Assembly (NCBI GenBank): GCA_000226015.1
Contig: JH154619.1
Location: 1-24,695 of the forward strand
Length of the DNA stretch: 24,695 nt
DNA from: Mnemiopsis leidyi
Lineage: Eukaryota > Ctenophora > Tentaculata > Lobata > Bolinopsidae
Reading direction: 5' to 3'
A program made the translations under genes and the position numbers. This document shows positions 1 through 7,768 of this stretch, piece by piece; position 1 is the stretch's first letter, and each line of letters opens with the position of its first letter. Under the pieces are notes generated by a model. That model searched no databases, was not told the DNA's origin, and saw only the letters and a list, made by a program, of their open reading frames with translations.

Positions 1-96
1 CAAATTTTGGATGAACATGAGATCATCCTGCTGTACAAAACATGCAGGTTTTACTGCTTCCAAAGTGACTTTTATTGGTATAACCACACAAGTCAA
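1..96 (-). pseudogene. Receptor gene fragment at window edge (TM2 to first extracellular loop)
   Basis: Read on the minus strand, this encodes the end of TM2 and the first extracellular loop of the receptor family, starting LTCVVIPIKV and ending DDLMFIQNL. It is base-for-base identical to 12524-12619 and is cut by the window edge. At its 5' side it joins the palindrome end at about position 93, within the shared bases TGA, exactly as the truncated receptor at 12524 does. It is therefore either a second copy of that truncated gene in inverted orientation or the same locus placed twice in the assembly. No start codon is present. Confidence 0.8.
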
Positions 97-513
97 AATT
101 TATTGGCTCTGCCTTAGTAGTGAAATAGTCTCAAATGGTCCAATAGACACAGATTGACCTCCAATAACAAAGGTAGAAGCATTACATTTAGAGAAAGGGG
201 GTTTGAAATTTGAGACACCTCCCCACGAATACCGTTCCTAATATTTAACTAAAAGGAATATAGAAGCAGAAATGCCTAGACAAATACATTGATAACAATT
301 AAGGGTCACTAATACACCCTATCAGACAGCGTGCCATCCAGGCAATTATATAAGCCCCGAATTATGCAAGTTGGTTTCAACTAAAAATAGTACCACTTAA
401 GGAGAAATGGGTGTGCTAAAATATACATGCTGCAATATAGCAACTAAAAGTTAAAATTCCTACTGTCAGAGTTACTTACAAAATATAATCTATAATATAC
501 CAAGCTCTCTTAT

Positions 514-1413
514 CTACTTCCGGTCTGACCGATCACTACTTATACTCGGCTCAAAACTTACAATTCTATTGTAACTTATGAAATGAGTTCTCTTGGGTTC
601 AGCAGCTTTTTTATCTTTCAACAGTTCAATTCGAGCTTCTTGTGAGCTCGACATTCTTCTACACTTCTGTCAGGGCAGATAGACACTGATCTATACCCCC
701 TCCTTAGTCCTTGCTGTGTAGTCGTCTACCACTCCTCAGAACTTCCTTAACTTTATCAGAATTAGACAGCGTGAATTTGATAGGTCGAGGTGCCTTGATA
801 TCAGATCTCTTCACTCCAACGCAACCTTACCAAAGTCCTTTAAAACTGGTTTTTCTCCGATTTCATCTAGAATATTCTCTACTTTCTGCTTCAACTTTCC
901 ATTTTCCTGCTCTTCAACCCCATAGATGATGACATTTCTGGTACGGTCTTCCTTATCAGAAACTTTTCTTACAGCTGCTTCAATATTTTTGGGAGCAAGA
1001 GCAGCGGTACAGCTCTTCGCCACAACAGCACTGTGACTTTTAATTTTAGTTTAAACCGTAGTTTTTACAGCTTCCAATTCCTTATCTCTTGTTACAATCA
1101 AATCCCGCTGAAGATTTAGGATTTTCGCCTGATCATCAATCTCATCCTCCTGCAGTTTGTGATATCTGTCAACCATTGGTACAGCATTCTCCAACAACGT
1201 GGAAAATGTAATCTTTTTTCTACTCGCTTATCAAGATTACATTTCTGAATATGATGAGTATTTGTAATCTTCAATAGGTTCAACATATCACTATTACTAA
1301 AAACACTGTTCTGAGCTTCAACAATTTGATGCACACAGCACATACAATATCTTAAACGTTTTCGCTGGAATATTATCTAGTCCATCCACGTGATCGTTCT
1401 GAACTGGGATCAT
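514..1413 (-). pseudogene. Degenerate ORF1-like protein of a non-LTR retrotransposon (left arm)
   Basis: The conceptual product starts at MIPVQND. It has a charged, probably coiled-coil stretch (LQEDEIDDQAKIL and following), then an RRM-like segment with RNVIIYGVEEQEN, VENILDEIGEKP and FTLSNSDNVKEVL, and a C-terminal PDRSAEE motif followed by a basic tail. This order is familiar from ORF1 proteins of invertebrate LINEs, which bind RNA as a chaperone; assignment to a clade is not possible here. The reading frame is broken by a TAA after the coiled coil, which the right arm shares, and by frameshifts. No reverse transcriptase follows in the arm. Confidence 0.6.
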
Positions 1414-1417
1414 CTCG

Positions 1418-1639
1418 ATGTATAGCTTGAATTGTGAACTGACTTGTATACCTAGTAGCGTAAAACAAAGCAAGACAGTTACACACGCTTGCCCTTATCA
1501 CGAAAACGAGAGCTCCCTAAATTGCAACCAAATCGAATGTAACAACGGCAGTATCCAAGAAGCCCGACCCAGTAAGGGAACCGGTACGCGAACTGGTTCG
1601 CGTACTGGTTCGCGTACTGATTTGGCAGCAGTGACATAA
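1418..1639 (+). other. Small Cys-rich open frame antisense to ORF1 5' region (left arm)
   Basis: An ATG-initiated frame of 73 codons runs toward the palindrome centre. It has six cysteines in its first half and ends in Thr-Arg-Thr-Gly-Ser-Arg repeats made by the 12-bp minisatellite. A homologous frame lies in the right arm at 1991-2239 on the minus strand, diverging only near the centre. No family was recognised and there is no clear signal peptide. It may be only the antisense of retroelement leader DNA. Conservation in both arms is expected from their general similarity and is not evidence of coding by itself. Confidence 0.25.
1583..1619. repeat. GC-rich 12-bp minisatellite with near-perfect palindrome (left arm)
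   Basis: Three units related to GGTTCGCGTACT lie in mixed orientation. At 1584-1605 they form 10-bp arms GTACGCGAAC and GTTCGCGTAC separated by TG. The CpG density stands out against the AT-rich surroundings. The reverse complement occurs at 2052-2073. Confidence 0.8.
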
Positions 1640-2023
1640 CGGCTAAGTTATGTCATGTTGTAAATTAGTAAGTCACGCACAGACTTGTACACTTAATAAT
1701 AGACCAATTTCATGCAATAACGATATAGAGAAACAAAACACATAATCTTATAGAATACAGAATCAGGTAGAGAGAGGGAATATTTCTTTAACTGCCGCAG
1801 CGAATTAAGGGCCGTCTTCGTCCGCGATGCAAGTCCGACATTCCTCTGCCAGCTTGGAGGAGCTTCTAGAACACTGCTGTGGGCAGCGTCGACAATCTTA
1901 AGCTATGTGCTTAAGATTGGGACCGTTAAGATTGCCAATAATATGCTTACAAGCTTTCCCTATTTATATAACACATCCTAATTGTATCCGTTACTTTCCT
2001 TCAGCAATTTGAGGACTGCCGAA
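1622..2023. other. Central spacer of the palindrome
   Basis: This stretch of about 400 bases separates the two arms and has no counterpart in either. It carries two perfect hairpins: 9-bp arms at 1632-1640 and 1647-1655 (TGACATAAC with its complement, 6-base loop), and 11-bp arms at 1893-1903 and 1909-1919 (CAATCTTAAGC with its complement, 5-base loop). No convincing coding region is seen. Confidence 0.6.
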
Positions 2024-2239
2024 ACCAGCACGCGAACCAGCACGCGAACCAGTACGCGAACCAGTTCGCGTACTGGTTCGCTTACTGGGTCGGGCTTCTT
2101 GGATACTGCCGTTGTTACATTCGATTTGGTTGCAATTTAGGGAGCTCTCGTTTTCGTGATAAGGGCAGGCGTGTGTAACTGTCTTGCTTTGTTTTACGCA
2201 ACTAGGTATACAAGTCAGTTCACAATTCAAGCTATACAT
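1991..2239 (-). other. Small Cys-rich open frame antisense to ORF1 5' region (right arm)
   Basis: This is the right-arm partner of the frame at 1418-1639: 82 codons from an ATG, near-identical over the first 50 residues (starting MYSLNCELTC), then a longer Arg-Thr-Gly-Ser-Arg tail because this arm has more minisatellite units. It runs toward the centre, opposite to the retroelement ORF1. The function is unknown and it may not be expressed. Confidence 0.25.
2030..2090. repeat. GC-rich 12-bp minisatellite (right arm)
   Basis: About five units of the type AACCAGTACGCG lie head to tail and then switch orientation. At 2052-2073 they form 10-bp arms GTACGCGAAC and GTTCGCGTAC around CA. There are more units than in the left arm, as expected for slippage after the arms separated. 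Confidence 0.8.
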
Positions 2240-2360
2240 CGAGATGATCCCAGTTCAGAACGATCACGTGGATCAAATTGTTGAAGCTCAGAACAGTGTT
2301 TTTAGTAATAGTGATATGTTGAACCTATTGAAGATAACAAATACTCATCATATTCAGAAA

Positions 2361-2395
2361 TTGTTTTTTTTTTTTAATTTATTTTTTTTAGAAAT
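2361..2395. repeat. T-rich insertion with 6-bp flanking repeat
   Basis: A run of about 34 bases, mostly T, interrupts the right arm relative to the left arm. It is bracketed by AGAAAT on both sides, of which the left arm has only one. This suits a very short retroposed poly(A) tail inserted antisense with target-site duplication, or slippage. Confidence 0.5.
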
Positions 2396-2716
2396 GTAAT
2401 CTTGATAAGCCAGGAGAATCAAGATTACATTTTCCACGTTGTTGGAGAATGCTGTACCAATGGTTGACATAAATCACAAACTGCAGGAGGATGAGATTGA
2501 TGATCAGGCGAAAATCCTAAAACTTCAGCGGGATTTGATTGTAACAAGAGATAAGGAATTGGAAGCTGTAAAAACTACGGTTTAAACTAAAATTAAAAGT
2601 CACAGCGCTGTTGTGGCGAAGAGCTGTACAGCTGCTCTTGCTCCCAAAAATATTGAAGCAGCTGTAAGAAAAGTTTCTGATAAGGAAGACCGTACCAGAA
2701 ATGTCATCATCTATGG

Positions 2717-2906
2717 TTTTTTTTGTTTTTTTTTGAAGTAGAGACTGGGTCTGAAAGTTAGGCCCACAAGAGGGTAACACCATATGGAGTTTAGCCTGTC
2801 TCTAGGGTAAGGGGGAAAAGGGGAGGAAGTAAGAGGAGAAATGAGGGGGTCGGTAAACGGGGGAAGAGATGAGGTTACAGGGGAGACAGAAAGAACCTGT
2901 ACCAGG
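2717..2906 (-). mobile_element. 190-bp retroposon insertion in the right arm
   Basis: The left arm reads straight through the codons IYGVEEQEN. Here 190 bases separate IYG from the rest. The insertion begins with an 18-base T-run broken by one G, so it is probably a poly(A)-tailed retroposon on the minus strand. Its body is purine-rich on the plus strand, with many G-runs. No pol III boxes or target-site duplication were recognised, so the SINE or truncated-LINE class is open. Confidence 0.6.
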
Positions 2907-3580
2907 TTGAAGAGCAGGAAAATGAAAAGTTGAAGCAGAAAGTAGAGAATATTCTAGAGGAAATCGGAGAAAAACCAGTGTTAAAGGACTTTGGTAGGGT
3001 TGGAGTGAAGAGATCTGATATCAAGGCATCTCGATCTATCAAATTCACGCTGTCTAATTCCGATAATGTTAAGGAAGTTCTGAGGAGTGGTAGACGACTA
3101 CACAGCAAGGACTAAGGAGGATGTATAGATCAGTGTCTATCTGCCCTGACAGAAGTGCAGAAGAATGTCGAGCTCACAAGAAGCTCGAATTGAACTGTTG
3201 AAAGATAAAAAAGCTGCTGAACCCAACAGAACTCATTTCATAAGTTACAATAGAATTGTAAGTTTTGAGCCGAGTATAAGTAGTGATCGGTCAGACCCGA
3301 AGTAGATAAGAGAGCTTGGTATATTATAGATTATATTTTGTAAGTAACTCTGACAGTAGGAATTTTAACTTTTAGTTGCTATATTGCAGCATGTTTATTT
3401 TAGCACACCCATTTCTCCTTAAGTGGTACTGGTACTATTTTTAGTTGAAACCAACTTGCATAACTTGGGGCCTATATAATTGCCTGGATGGCATGCTGTC
3501 TGATAGGGTGTATTAGTGACACTTAATTGTTATCAATGTATTTGTCTAGGCATTTCTGCTTCTATATTCCTTTTAGTTAA

Positions 3581-3795
3581 ATATTAGGAACGGTATTCGT
3601 GGGGAGGTGTCTCAAATTTCAAACCCCCTTTCCCTAAATGTAATGCTTCTACCTTTGTTATTGGAGGTCAATCTGTGTCTATTGGACCATTTGAGAGTAT
3701 TTCACTACTAAGGCAGAGCCAATAAATTTTGAGAAATAAGGTGTTTTATTATTGAAAATTTGAGACTCTTCCCCACGAATACCGTTCCTAATACA
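3581..3795. repeat. Inverted repeat just upstream of the first full receptor gene
   Basis: The segment at about 3581-3620 (TTAGGAACGGTATTCGTGGG and following) recurs in inverse orientation at 3756-3795 with a few mismatches, separated by about 135 bases. The second copy lies only about 50 bases before the receptor ATG. It looks like a diverged piece of the retroelement terminal block in left-arm orientation. Confidence 0.65.
3600..3705 (+). repeat. Terminal block B of the retroelement (palindrome copy)
   Basis: This block of about 105 bases runs from GGGGAGGTGTCTCAAATTTC to the stretch around ACCATTTGAG. Diverged copies at roughly three quarters identity lie directly upstream of the receptor genes at 6207 and 11018, and an exact left-arm-type copy lies upstream of the truncated receptor at 12524. 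In each case it precedes the receptor in the same orientation. Its original role, as element 3' end or as receptor leader DNA, is undetermined. Confidence 0.6.
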
Positions 3796-3846
3796 TAATT
3801 GTTGTTATGATTACAAATTGAAGCTTTCAATAAAAAAACAGTTGAC

Positions 3847-4806
3847 ATGGCGATATTCAGTGAGGGAGGAACGAGTTATCCAGATATTTTACTGGTCTGT
3901 TATCTGACTACATGTTTTCTTATCTCTACAGTCCTTAACCCTGCTGTATTCCTTTACAACTATCGGAAAAAGAAAAACTCTGTTCCTGTCTTCTTGTTCA
4001 AGTGTCTTTCTGTCTTTGACTTCCTTACTTGTGTGGTTATACCCACGAAAGTCATTATTGAGGCAGTAAAATCTGACTGCCTCATAAAACAAAATGATCT
4101 CATGCCGTTGAATAAGAACAAATCATGCATCAGAAGAATAGAAAACTGGCCTGATGATTACAATATCCCCTTACGATTGTGTTCACTACTGCAGTGGGTA
4201 GTTCTTCTGACTCCAAACCTTATAGCAGCAGTAATGGCTATCTGCAGATTTGTACAGATCAGATTCCCTTTCTTTCCACTACAAGTGACACATCTCCTCC
4301 CTTTAGTTCTGGTGTTCGTACTTTATACCCTGGGATTATGCAGCTTTGCTGTGTTCGACAAGTCATACTCAGTGTACAGTATCGATATACAGATGTTTGC
4401 AAGCAGGTTCGGTATAGATGATGATAGTTTGCACCATGTCTCTATTCTCATCTACGCTTGGCCAAGTATGTTAAGTCAAACTGTCTCAGTCTTTACATCA
4501 CTTCTTACTATCCGACATCTTTCTAACATCAGAAAAAACCCGGTTTCTAGTGAAGCAGGATCAGCTGCAATCTCAATCAGAAGCAGCATAAAAATATTGA
4601 TAACAAACTTTGGGAGTGTCCTAAACAACACGCTTATGGTAGCATGTCTGATAGCTTCCAGTAAACACGATTCCCACAACGCTTCTGTAGCTAAGTTTTG
4701 TGTTGCTATAATAGCTCCTGTCCTTCTATCTTGCTTCAACCCTCCTGTGTTCATCCTATTTACTCCAGGACTTATAGCTCATTTCAGAGTTGCCATCAAC
4801 ACGTGA
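3847..4806 (+). CDS. Class A-like seven-transmembrane receptor, copy 1
   Basis: This 319-residue plasma-membrane receptor starts at the ATG in GACATGG. The N-terminus is very short (about 13 residues, no signal peptide). Predicted membrane segments are near 14-38, 47-72, 110-135, 149-170, 197-222, 247-271 and 283-306. Class A features are Asn31, an LxxxD motif with Asp58 in TM2, CRF (133-135) in place of DRY followed by an IRFPF stretch, Pro206 in TM5, and NPxxF (298-302) ending TM7. There is no CWxP in TM6. Loop 1 has the sequon NKS next to Cys94. The gene has one coding exon. The C-terminal tail is short and, unlike its paralogues, ends in HFRVAINT. Ligand and G protein are unknown; a chemosensory or neuropeptide-type role would be speculation. 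Confidence 0.85.
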   Translation: MAIFSEGGTSYPDILLVCYLTTCFLISTVLNPAVFLYNYRKKKNSVPVFLFKCLSVFDFLTCVVIPTKVIIEAVKSDCLIKQNDLMPLNKNKSCIRRIENWPDDYNIPLRLCSLLQWVVLLTPNLIAAVMAICRFVQIRFPFFPLQVTHLLPLVLVFVLYTLGLCSFAVFDKSYSVYSIDIQMFASRFGIDDDSLHHVSILIYAWPSMLSQTVSVFTSLLTIRHLSNIRKNPVSSEAGSAAISIRSSIKILITNFGSVLNNTLMVACLIASSKHDSHNASVAKFCVAIIAPVLLSCFNPPVFILFTPGLIAHFRVAINT

Positions 4807-5360
4807 CCATTAAAAGGTGATCATAAACACGGGATCATCAACAAGTGATATGAACACAGGATAATTTGATTGTATTTTGTTACACTTGTACAGTGTATCC
4901 AGGCTTTTGCAGTCATACGTACAGAAGGACCTCCTGGAAGATTCTAGATCTTGTTACGGAGACCCTCCTCATTATACTTGCAATCACGGTTTCACGGTCA
5001 TTCGGTTGAGTCGACCGAAGATGATTGCTAGGCAAATGCCCTTGGCGTACTCCTTATTAACACATGATCATCAAGACGAGATAATTAACACGTGATCATC
5101 AACACGCGATTATTAACACGTGATCAACTTCTACAGTTTCACAGAGATGATATATGTGACTTGCTCAACTAACCCCCACATGTGAAGTTTATTTTTCCAA
5201 AACTGTCGAGTCTTATGCACAGTCTTCATCGTTTATATCATCGTTAAACAATCATGTAACTATAGCAACAAAGAGCGTGTCCAATTAAACACGTGTCATC
5301 GTTAGACTATCAAGTAACTATAGCAGCAGCAACAGTAACCATGAGCTCAACAACCACGTG
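4800..5360. repeat. Degenerate CACGTG-containing short repeats in the 3' flank of copy 1
   Basis: Phrases of about 14 bases of the form AACACGTGATCATC recur with variation from the stop codon of copy 1 to about 5125. Perfect CACGTG palindromes sit at 4800, 5089, 5117, 5290 and 5355. A second local duplication of about 33 bases (CATCGTTAAACAATCATGTA and following) occurs near 5239 and 5298. CACGTG is the E-box core bound by bHLH factors in animals; activity here is not shown. No gene was seen between 4807 and 5790. Confidence 0.5.
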
Positions 5361-5789
5361 CACAACGAGTCTGGGAAGTTTAGCAAACTTAAATGTTAGG
5401 TAGGCCACTTTTTCATATTGTAGGTTTGTGTGTGTATGTTTATTGCTTGCCCTTAATTTTATTGGGTAAAGCTGTACAATAACTTTTTATCTCATTTGCA
5501 TTTAAACGTAAATTTATAAACATTCTATTGCCAATTAACAATATCTGCCCCAGTAATAAATCATCAAACAATCTTTGCCGAAGCAGTCTTTTTTAAACTT
5601 TTTCCTTTCTTGATTTGAGGCAGAAGTAAATGGATTTATTTTGGGATAATGAGTTAACACTTTTATCAACAAAGTCAAAGGATATACAGTGGACTGGAAA
5701 CAAGTGCAGAGGGTCAAAGCAGACATTGTATTAAATCAATATGACCTTACGTCTGGTAGATTTAACTTAATTCAAATATTTTTTATTGA

Positions 5790-5966
5790 AAACTGCGGAT
5801 AGTTCGCAAACTTCATGTTTACCCAGATAAACACTTTTCCGAAGCTAGCAGTAGTGGCAAGTTGAAAGACGTAGAAGAATGGCAGTGTTTTTATTTGGCA
5901 CCCGACAGAAGCAAAAAAGAAGGAATTGCTCGCAGAAAACTGGTTGGAGACCTCATGCAGAAGATC
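5790..5966 (+). pseudogene. ORF1 C-terminal relic upstream of receptor copy 2
   Basis: An open stretch reads KLRIVRKLHVYPDKHF, then a short Ser-rich link, then VEEWQCFYLAPDRSKKEG and a basic ARRKLVGDLMQK tail. The PDRS motif and basic tail match the C-terminal part of the palindrome's ORF1 (ISVYLPDRSAEE). It is an older, more diverged member of that retroelement family. After QK the frame runs into unrelated sequence because of the deletion at about 5966, and it stops at 6068. No start codon or N-terminal part is present. Confidence 0.55.
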
Positions 5967-6070
5967 ATAATTATCTATATATTCTATGATTTATATGTTA
6001 GTAATATTAGATTTCGGTACATTGCCAGCCTCCACCGTGGGGTTTTACAACAACAACATTTGCATTGATC

Positions 6071-6178
6071 TTGGGAGGGGTCTTAAATTACAAACCCAAT
6101 TTCTCTAAATGCACTGCTCCTACCCTTTGTTTCTGTAGGTCGATATGTGTACATTCGAACATGTGAGAAATACCGCAA
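6071..6178 (+). promoter_or_regulatory. Block B upstream of receptor copy 2 (possible leader or promoter)
   Basis: This is a diverged copy of the palindrome terminal block, running from GGGAGGGGTCTTAAATTACA to the stretch around ACATGTGAGA. It ends about 28 bases before the start codon. Its position suggests that it contributes to the 5' untranslated region or core promoter. No TATA box is obvious. Confidence 0.4.
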
Positions 6179-6206
6179 ATTTCAAGATTAATCTTCATCA
6201 GGTAAA

Positions 6207-7178
6207 ATGGCGATATTCAGTGAGGGAGGAACGAGTTATCCAGATATTTTACTGGTCTGTTATCTGACTACATGTTTTCTTATCTCTATAGTCCTTAACC
6301 CTGCTGTATTCCTTTACAACTATCGGAAAAAGAAAAACTCTGTTCCTGTCTTCTTGTTCAAGTGTCTTTCTGTCTTCGACTTTCTGACTTGTGTGGTTAT
6401 ACCAATAAAAGTCACTTTGGAAGCAGTAAAGCCTGAGTGCTCTGTAAATGAAGATGATTCCCATTTCGATCCAAATGTGTCCTGCATCGAGCAATTGACA
6501 AGACCACAAGCACCGGATGATTACAATATTCCGTTACGACTTTATTCATTGGTACAGTGGATCGCAATGTTTACAACAAACTTTATAGCAGCAGTAATGG
6601 CTATCTGCAGATTTGTACAGATAAGATTCCCTTTCTTCCCACTACAAGTGACACATCTCCTCCCTTTAGTTCTGGTGTTCGGACTTTATACTTTGGGACT
6701 ATGCAGCTTTGCTGTGTTCGACAGAAACAGCTTCTACTTCGTCGGTACACAAGTATTTACACATACTTTTGATGTTGACGAGAAAGCTCTTGCTATTTTC
6801 ATTTATGCATGGCCATGTATCCTGTGTCAAGTAGTATCAGTCTTCACATCACTTCTAACCATCCGTCATCTTTCTAACATCAGAAAAAACCCGGTTTCTA
6901 CTAAAGCAGGATCAGCTGCAATCTCAATCAGAAGCAGTATAAAAATATTGATAACAAACTTCAGTAGTGTTCTCAATAGTATTGTTATGGTGGCCTGTAT
7001 GTGCATCACTTTTGCACAAAGGAACAAAGGAGGCAAACAATCAGATGTTCTCCTGTTTATAACTTCTGTTTTAGCTCCAGTTCTACTCTCATGCTTCAAT
7101 CCGATCGTCTTCATAACATTCACTCCAAAGTTCAGTCTGAAACCGAAACCAACACCTTCTTCTTTACAGTCTGTGTGA
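6207..7178 (+). CDS. Class A-like seven-transmembrane receptor, copy 2
   Basis: This 323-residue paralogue of copy 1 has the same start context as copy 3 (GTAAAATGG), preceded by an acceptor-like TTCATCAG that implies a possible 5' UTR intron. It shares the short N-terminus, Asp58 in TM2, CRF for DRY, the WPCILC proline of TM5, and NPIVF at the end of TM7. The first 70 residues differ from copy 1 at only two sites, and the cytoplasmic stretches are nearly unchanged. The loop between TM2 and TM3, the TM4-TM5 loop and the TM6-TM7 loop are largely different. Loop 1 has the sequon NVS beside the conserved Cys. The Lys- and Pro-containing tail ends SSLQSV. Probably functional; ligand unknown. Confidence 0.85.
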   Translation: MAIFSEGGTSYPDILLVCYLTTCFLISIVLNPAVFLYNYRKKKNSVPVFLFKCLSVFDFLTCVVIPIKVTLEAVKPECSVNEDDSHFDPNVSCIEQLTRPQAPDDYNIPLRLYSLVQWIAMFTTNFIAAVMAICRFVQIRFPFFPLQVTHLLPLVLVFGLYTLGLCSFAVFDRNSFYFVGTQVFTHTFDVDEKALAIFIYAWPCILCQVVSVFTSLLTIRHLSNIRKNPVSTKAGSAAISIRSSIKILITNFSSVLNSIVMVACMCITFAQRNKGGKQSDVLLFITSVLAPVLLSCFNPIVFITFTPKFSLKPKPTPSSLQSV

Positions 7179-7704
7179 ACAAAATTGTTGGGAACATTTA
7201 TGAGGGCGTTTAAAGTAATTCTGAAAAGAAGGCTTTTCCAAAATACGAAGCTATAAAGGTCCACATTCCACAACAAAACATATTATAGCTATGCAATTTT
7301 ACACGCAAGAAACTATGAAACTGAAGGAAACGTTTTGAACTCTTCATCGAATTTGAAGTAGAAATATAATCAGAGCAGTAATATAATACAGAGCAGTGCA
7401 ATGTAATCATATAATTAGATAAATATAAATATATATATATACGTGAAGCGTCTAGGTTGCCCTAAAGTATAGTACTAGAAAGATATGAATCTTTTTGCAG
7501 CAAACCCTTCTAAAAAATTAGACCATAAAATGTTCATTCTGCTCACGAACATAGGGAAAATTCCTAAGTGGCCGTGGTCTGTGGTCATGGTCAATTTTTT
7601 ATCATTGACCATGGGGGAAATTACTATGTGTCATGGTCATGGTCAGTGCCTACTGCCTACCACCCCCCCCCCCCCCCACGCCCCTATTTACGATCCAAAG
7701 CTAA
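7179..7704. other. 3' flank of copy 2 with hairpin and homopolymer tract
   Basis: No gene is seen. The stretch contains an AT microsatellite (about 7420-7440), a perfect 9-bp hairpin (CATGGTCAA at 7586-7594 with its complement at 7605-7613) within a GGTCATGG-rich patch, and a run of about 18 C near 7660-7678. The C-run is followed directly by the receptor relic at about 7705. Confidence 0.5.
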
Positions 7705-7768
7705 TGTTTTCATCTAACTTACACCAGGATTTATAGCACATTTTAGAGTTGCCATCAACACGTGACCA
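7705..7768 (+). pseudogene. Receptor relic: last codons only
   Basis: The reading VFI-stop-LTPGFIAHFRVAINT-stop matches the last residues of copy 1 (VFILFTPGLIAHFRVAINT), with one internal stop and a few substitutions. The following bases (CACGTGACCAACACGTG) continue the similarity to the copy 1 3' flank. This is the tail of a receptor gene otherwise lost by deletion, so the ancestral array had at least one more member of the copy 1 subtype here. Confidence 0.75.

Larger units (their letters stand above)
93..1621 (-). mobile_element. Left arm of large palindrome (dead retroelement copy)
   Basis: This arm is the reverse complement of 2024-3732. By eye the identity is about 97% over the outer 500 bases, with only scattered substitutions. 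Read on the minus strand it holds, from the centre outward, a GC-rich minisatellite, a broken ORF1-like gene (514-1413), about 290 bases of noncoding DNA, and a terminal block ending AATAAATTTTGA. It lacks the 190-bp and T-rich insertions of the right arm and keeps 54 bases (1331-1384) that the right arm has lost. These independent indels show that the arms have separate histories and are not a read-through artefact of one molecule. Confidence 0.8.
2244..3305 (+). pseudogene. Degenerate ORF1-like protein of a non-LTR retrotransposon (right arm)
   Basis: The domain order matches the left arm: MIPVQND start, coiled-coil-like stretch, RRM-like segment with VENILEEIGEKP and FTLSNSDNVKEVL, then PDRSAEE, and in another frame a basic tail with EPNRTHFISYNRIV ending at the TAG at 3303. 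It is broken by an in-frame 54-base loss, a T-rich insertion, a TAA (GTT TAA ACT) shared with the left arm, a 190-bp insertion inside the RRM-like segment, and frameshifts around the PDRS motif. The shared TAA implies that the gene was already dead when the inverted duplication arose. It cannot be functional. Confidence 0.6.
2024..3732 (+). mobile_element. Right arm of large palindrome (dead retroelement copy)
   Basis: This is the inverted partner of 93-1621. From the centre outward it has the minisatellite, the ORF1 relic (2244-3305), a noncoding stretch, and the terminal block ending at 3732. Compared with the left arm it has gained a T-rich insertion (about 2361-2395) and a 190-bp insertion (2717-2906), and has lost 54 bases just after the ORF1 start. 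The end at 3732 (AATAAATTTTGA) is the same endpoint as in the left arm and at 12527. No target-site duplication is evident. Beyond it lie 114 bases and then the start codon of the first full receptor gene. Confidence 0.8.
5490..6206. repeat. Duplicated 5' flank of receptor copy 2
   Basis: This flank aligns with 10089-11017 upstream of copy 3 at high identity, starting TCTCATTTGCATTTAAACGT in both. Relative to that copy it lacks about 250-270 bases (the equivalent of about 10513-10765), with short homology GAT at the joint, and keeps about 50 bases near 5670-5722 that the copy 3 flank has lost. It contains the ORF1 relic, block B (about 6071-6178) and a candidate splice acceptor, TTCATCAG, six bases before the receptor ATG. 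Confidence 0.8.

Noticed and set aside
93..3732. DNA transposon with 1.5-kb terminal inverted repeats
   Set aside because: The arms contain a LINE-type ORF1 rather than a transposase, no target-site duplication was found, and one arm end alone occurs at 12527, so an inverted duplication of a retroelement is simpler.
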